DNA of 31,298 nt, from positions 1 through 31,298 of IMG/VR virus record IMGVR_UViG_3300035698_021353. One strand, given 5' to 3'. The notes under the pieces were generated by a model. That model had not been told where the DNA came from and ran no database searches. It saw only the letters and a program-made list of their open reading frames with translations. The position numbers and the translations under genes were made by a program. Source of the stretch: a virus. Within the stretch, counting starts at the first letter, position 1; each line of letters opens with the position of its first letter. This document shows, piece after piece, positions 29,794-31,298 of this stretch.

Positions 29794-30083
29794 TATTGTT
29801 TTTGTAGATCACTAATGTTAGATCGTATCTCCTTGATATCTGCCTTTACCTCAACCGTTAGACCGCTTTGAACATCAAGTTTCTCTTCCATCCTTGCTAG
29901 CGTGATTAAGATTGTATTGATCATAACCCGTTCTTGCTCTAAGCGGATCTCTTGACTAGCGACTTGAGCTTGTATTTGCACAACCCTCTCATTAACCAGC
30001 GCCCATCCCGCGATAAATGCGGCCGTTATCATGATTAGAGTTGGTATCGATTTTATAAAGATCTCCCGTATCTTGTCTTCCAT
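29793..30083 (-). CDS. Membrane/coiled-coil protein of the lysis cassette (96 aa)
   Basis: One transmembrane segment near the N-terminus (about 12-30, SIPTLIMITAAFIAGWALV), then a long coiled coil (VQIQAQVASQEIRLEQERVM, through LKADIKEIRSNISDLQKQ-like heptads). Location before the endolysin is that of XhlA-like or other holin-partner proteins. Spanin-like or tail-tip chaperone roles are alternatives. Confidence 0.62.
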   Translation of the reverse strand: MEDKIREIFIKSIPTLIMITAAFIAGWALVNERVVQIQAQVASQEIRLEQERVMINTILITLARMEEKLDVQSGLTVEVKADIKEIRSNISDLQKQ

Positions 30084-30117
30084 ATATGCTTGTCAGTATA
30101 CAAAAACTAATTTATGC

Positions 30118-31275
30118 TCAGTTGTGTCCTAATACTATCAGCTCAGCAGCCCCTAAGTTGCCGCTTGAGATGCTGAAAACTACCGAGCTAATCTGTGCTG
30201 CGGTATTATTCCAGGCCCCGATACACATTCTGCCGCCAGCTCCGGCAGATGTTCCCCCACCGATATTGCCCTGCACTCCCTTTTGTCTGTTGGATATATT
30301 CACTACATTAAAATCACCAATTAGATTTTGTGCTCCGGAATCGGTAAGTGCTAAAAGATTAGCACTTGATGCCGATGTTGCTGGGGAAAAAGACCCCCCA
30401 TAAGGGTTGACAAAAGCATAAGCATAATTATTACCTGAGTCGCCGTTGAACCTCATTGATAGGGTAGCGCCGGTTGATGGGTTAAATAAGAACATAATCT
30501 TTAGGTATTTCCGGGCTGGTAAACTACTCACTGTGATAGAGGTCTGGGCACTATTAGAAAGTCTACCTAATTCTTCCCACCACACTTGCCTACCATTAAT
30601 TGTGAACCCACTAGCGTTTGTATCTCCTAAGTTAAGGATGCCACTACTATCTATATTACCTAGATTACGCGCTACTCCTGCAGAATCGTAAACTTGAAAA
30701 TCTTTGGCCTTCATTTGCATTATTACTCTTGCATCGGTGATGTTTGCGTTCACAATCGAACTCACGCTAGTGCCTACTAGAATGGTCGCCAGAAGAATAC
30801 TATCTGCAGGGGTTACTTTGGCAACAGGTGAGGCCGCGGGGACACCTTGGCAATTAGCATTAGCAGCGGAAGACTCGATTACGAATACATTGTTAGCATC
30901 GTCATTAGGGGTCGTGCTTGTTTTCCTTGCGATGACTAGATCGATCCTAGGATTACTCCCGTTAGCAGCCGCAACCCCAACGTTTTCAATCGCGCTGCTC
31001 TTAAACCTCCAGAATCTAGTTTGGGCAATAGAACTATTAGTGTAGTTGCTGTTTAAAACCATACCTGCTCCAGGAGCTACGTCAACAGATAGATTTGCGC
31101 CGGCGGCTCGCTGCGAAACTGCCAGATCGGCGGGGAGCCTGATTGATGCGGCCACTAAAATATCCTCATATACGGCCATCATATCCTCTTCTTTCATACC
31201 TGCGGTGACAAAGACGCCAGGAGAGGTCTCTGTTATCCCGCCCATGCCATTTATTGCTGTTCCGTGTATTGCCAT
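30118..31275 (-). CDS. Tail fibre / receptor-binding protein (385 aa)
   Basis: The N-terminal 110 residues resemble the shaft and upper part of siphovirus fibres. The block NPRIDLVIARKTSTTPNDDA, then ADSILLATILVG, is common in baseplate-upper proteins. The C-terminal part (about 230-385) is Gly/Ser/Ala-rich beta structure (WEELGRLSNSAQTSITVSS, GGGTSAGAGGRMCIGAWN) fitting a galactose-binding-like or jelly-roll receptor domain. It is the last tail gene of the circle, followed by the lysis cassette. Host receptor unknown. The gene crosses the contig join (see 1-104). Confidence 0.72.
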   Translation of the reverse strand: MAIHGTAINGMGGITETSPGVFVTAGMKEEDMMAVYEDILVAASIRLPADLAVSQRAAGANLSVDVAPGAGMVLNSNYTNSSIAQTRFWRFKSSAIENVGVAAANGSNPRIDLVIARKTSTTPNDDANNVFVIESSAANANCQGVPAASPVAKVTPADSILLATILVGTSVSSIVNANITDARVIMQMKAKDFQVYDSAGVARNLGNIDSSGILNLGDTNASGFTINGRQVWWEELGRLSNSAQTSITVSSLPARKYLKIMFLFNPSTGATLSMRFNGDSGNNYAYAFVNPYGGSFSPATSASSANLLALTDSGAQNLIGDFNVVNISNRQKGVQGNIGGGTSAGAGGRMCIGAWNNTAAQISSVVFSISSGNLGAAELIVLGHN

Positions 31276-31298
31276 CTTGTTACTAGTTTAATATTAAA
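31172..31298. repeat. Exact terminal direct repeat, right copy (circle overlap)
   Basis: This is the right-hand copy of 1-127. Removing one copy gives a circle of 31,171 bp in which the tail-fibre gene is intact and follows the gene ending at 123. Confidence 0.93.

Noticed and set aside
1-31298. tRNA, rRNA or CRISPR array
   Set aside because: No cloverleaf with CCA-like end, rRNA segment or spaced repeat was recognised by eye; a tRNA scan would be decisive.

Overview
The window is a complete, circularly closed tailed-phage genome. The first 127 bases (1-127) recur exactly as the last 127 (31172-31298), so the unique circle is about 31,171 bp. The contig was opened inside the tail-fibre gene. 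The gene set (TerS/TerL, portal, MuF protein, XkdF-type protease, HK97-type capsid protein, connector series, gpG/GT-type chaperone, long tape measure, Dit, ReqiPepy6 gp37-like hub) is that of a siphovirus with a long non-contractile tail. The host is not identified. Promoters are ordinary sigma70/sigmaA type (TTGACA, 17 bp, TAYAGT), the code is standard, and Shine-Dalgarno sites are strong in some genes and absent in others. The family mix fits phages of Gram-positive or Patescibacteria-like hosts better than enterobacterial or Bacteroidota phages, but this is a weak inference.

Layout. (1) Late genes are all on the minus strand, running from about 21.1 kb down to 1 and on through the circle junction from 31.3 to 28.7 kb. 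The order is small gene, terS, terL, portal, MuF with an ADP-ribosyltransferase-like C-terminus, protease/2H-phosphoesterase/scaffold fusion, major capsid protein, double terminator, sugar-nucleotide and glycosyltransferase cassette (13.2-8.2 kb), head-tail connectors, tail tube, chaperone with a -1 frameshift, tape measure, Dit, hub, tail proteins, then across the junction the tail fibre and a lysis cassette (coiled-coil membrane protein, M23 endolysin, two-TM holin-like protein). (2) A control region at 21.0-22.05 kb holds three perfect DnaA boxes, a (TTAGT)7 tract, a 19-bp direct repeat and two small minus-strand genes, one with a helix-turn-helix. It looks like a replication origin. (3) Early genes are on the plus strand, 22.05-28.57 kb: a zinc-ribbon miniprotein, RecT, a YqaJ-type exonuclease, a membrane-anchored cell-wall hydrolase-like protein, an ice-nucleation-like octapeptide repeat protein and many small unknowns.

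How it works together. Four early genes share a compact leader: TTGACA, exactly 17 bp, TAYAGT/TACATT, 25-29 nt, then aCCGCAGATG. In three of these cases the ATG of the motif is the most natural start codon. No integrase, repressor, polymerase, helicase or primase is recognisable. The phage probably relies on host replication loaded through the DnaA-box region, with RecT plus YqaJ for recombination and a headful-type terminase, which fits the circular assembly.

The most unusual parts are the MuF-ART fusion next to a prohead protease carrying a 2H phosphoesterase domain, the five-gene glycosylation cassette inserted directly behind the capsid gene and cut off by two terminators, the repeated promoter-leader unit, and the octapeptide-repeat protein.
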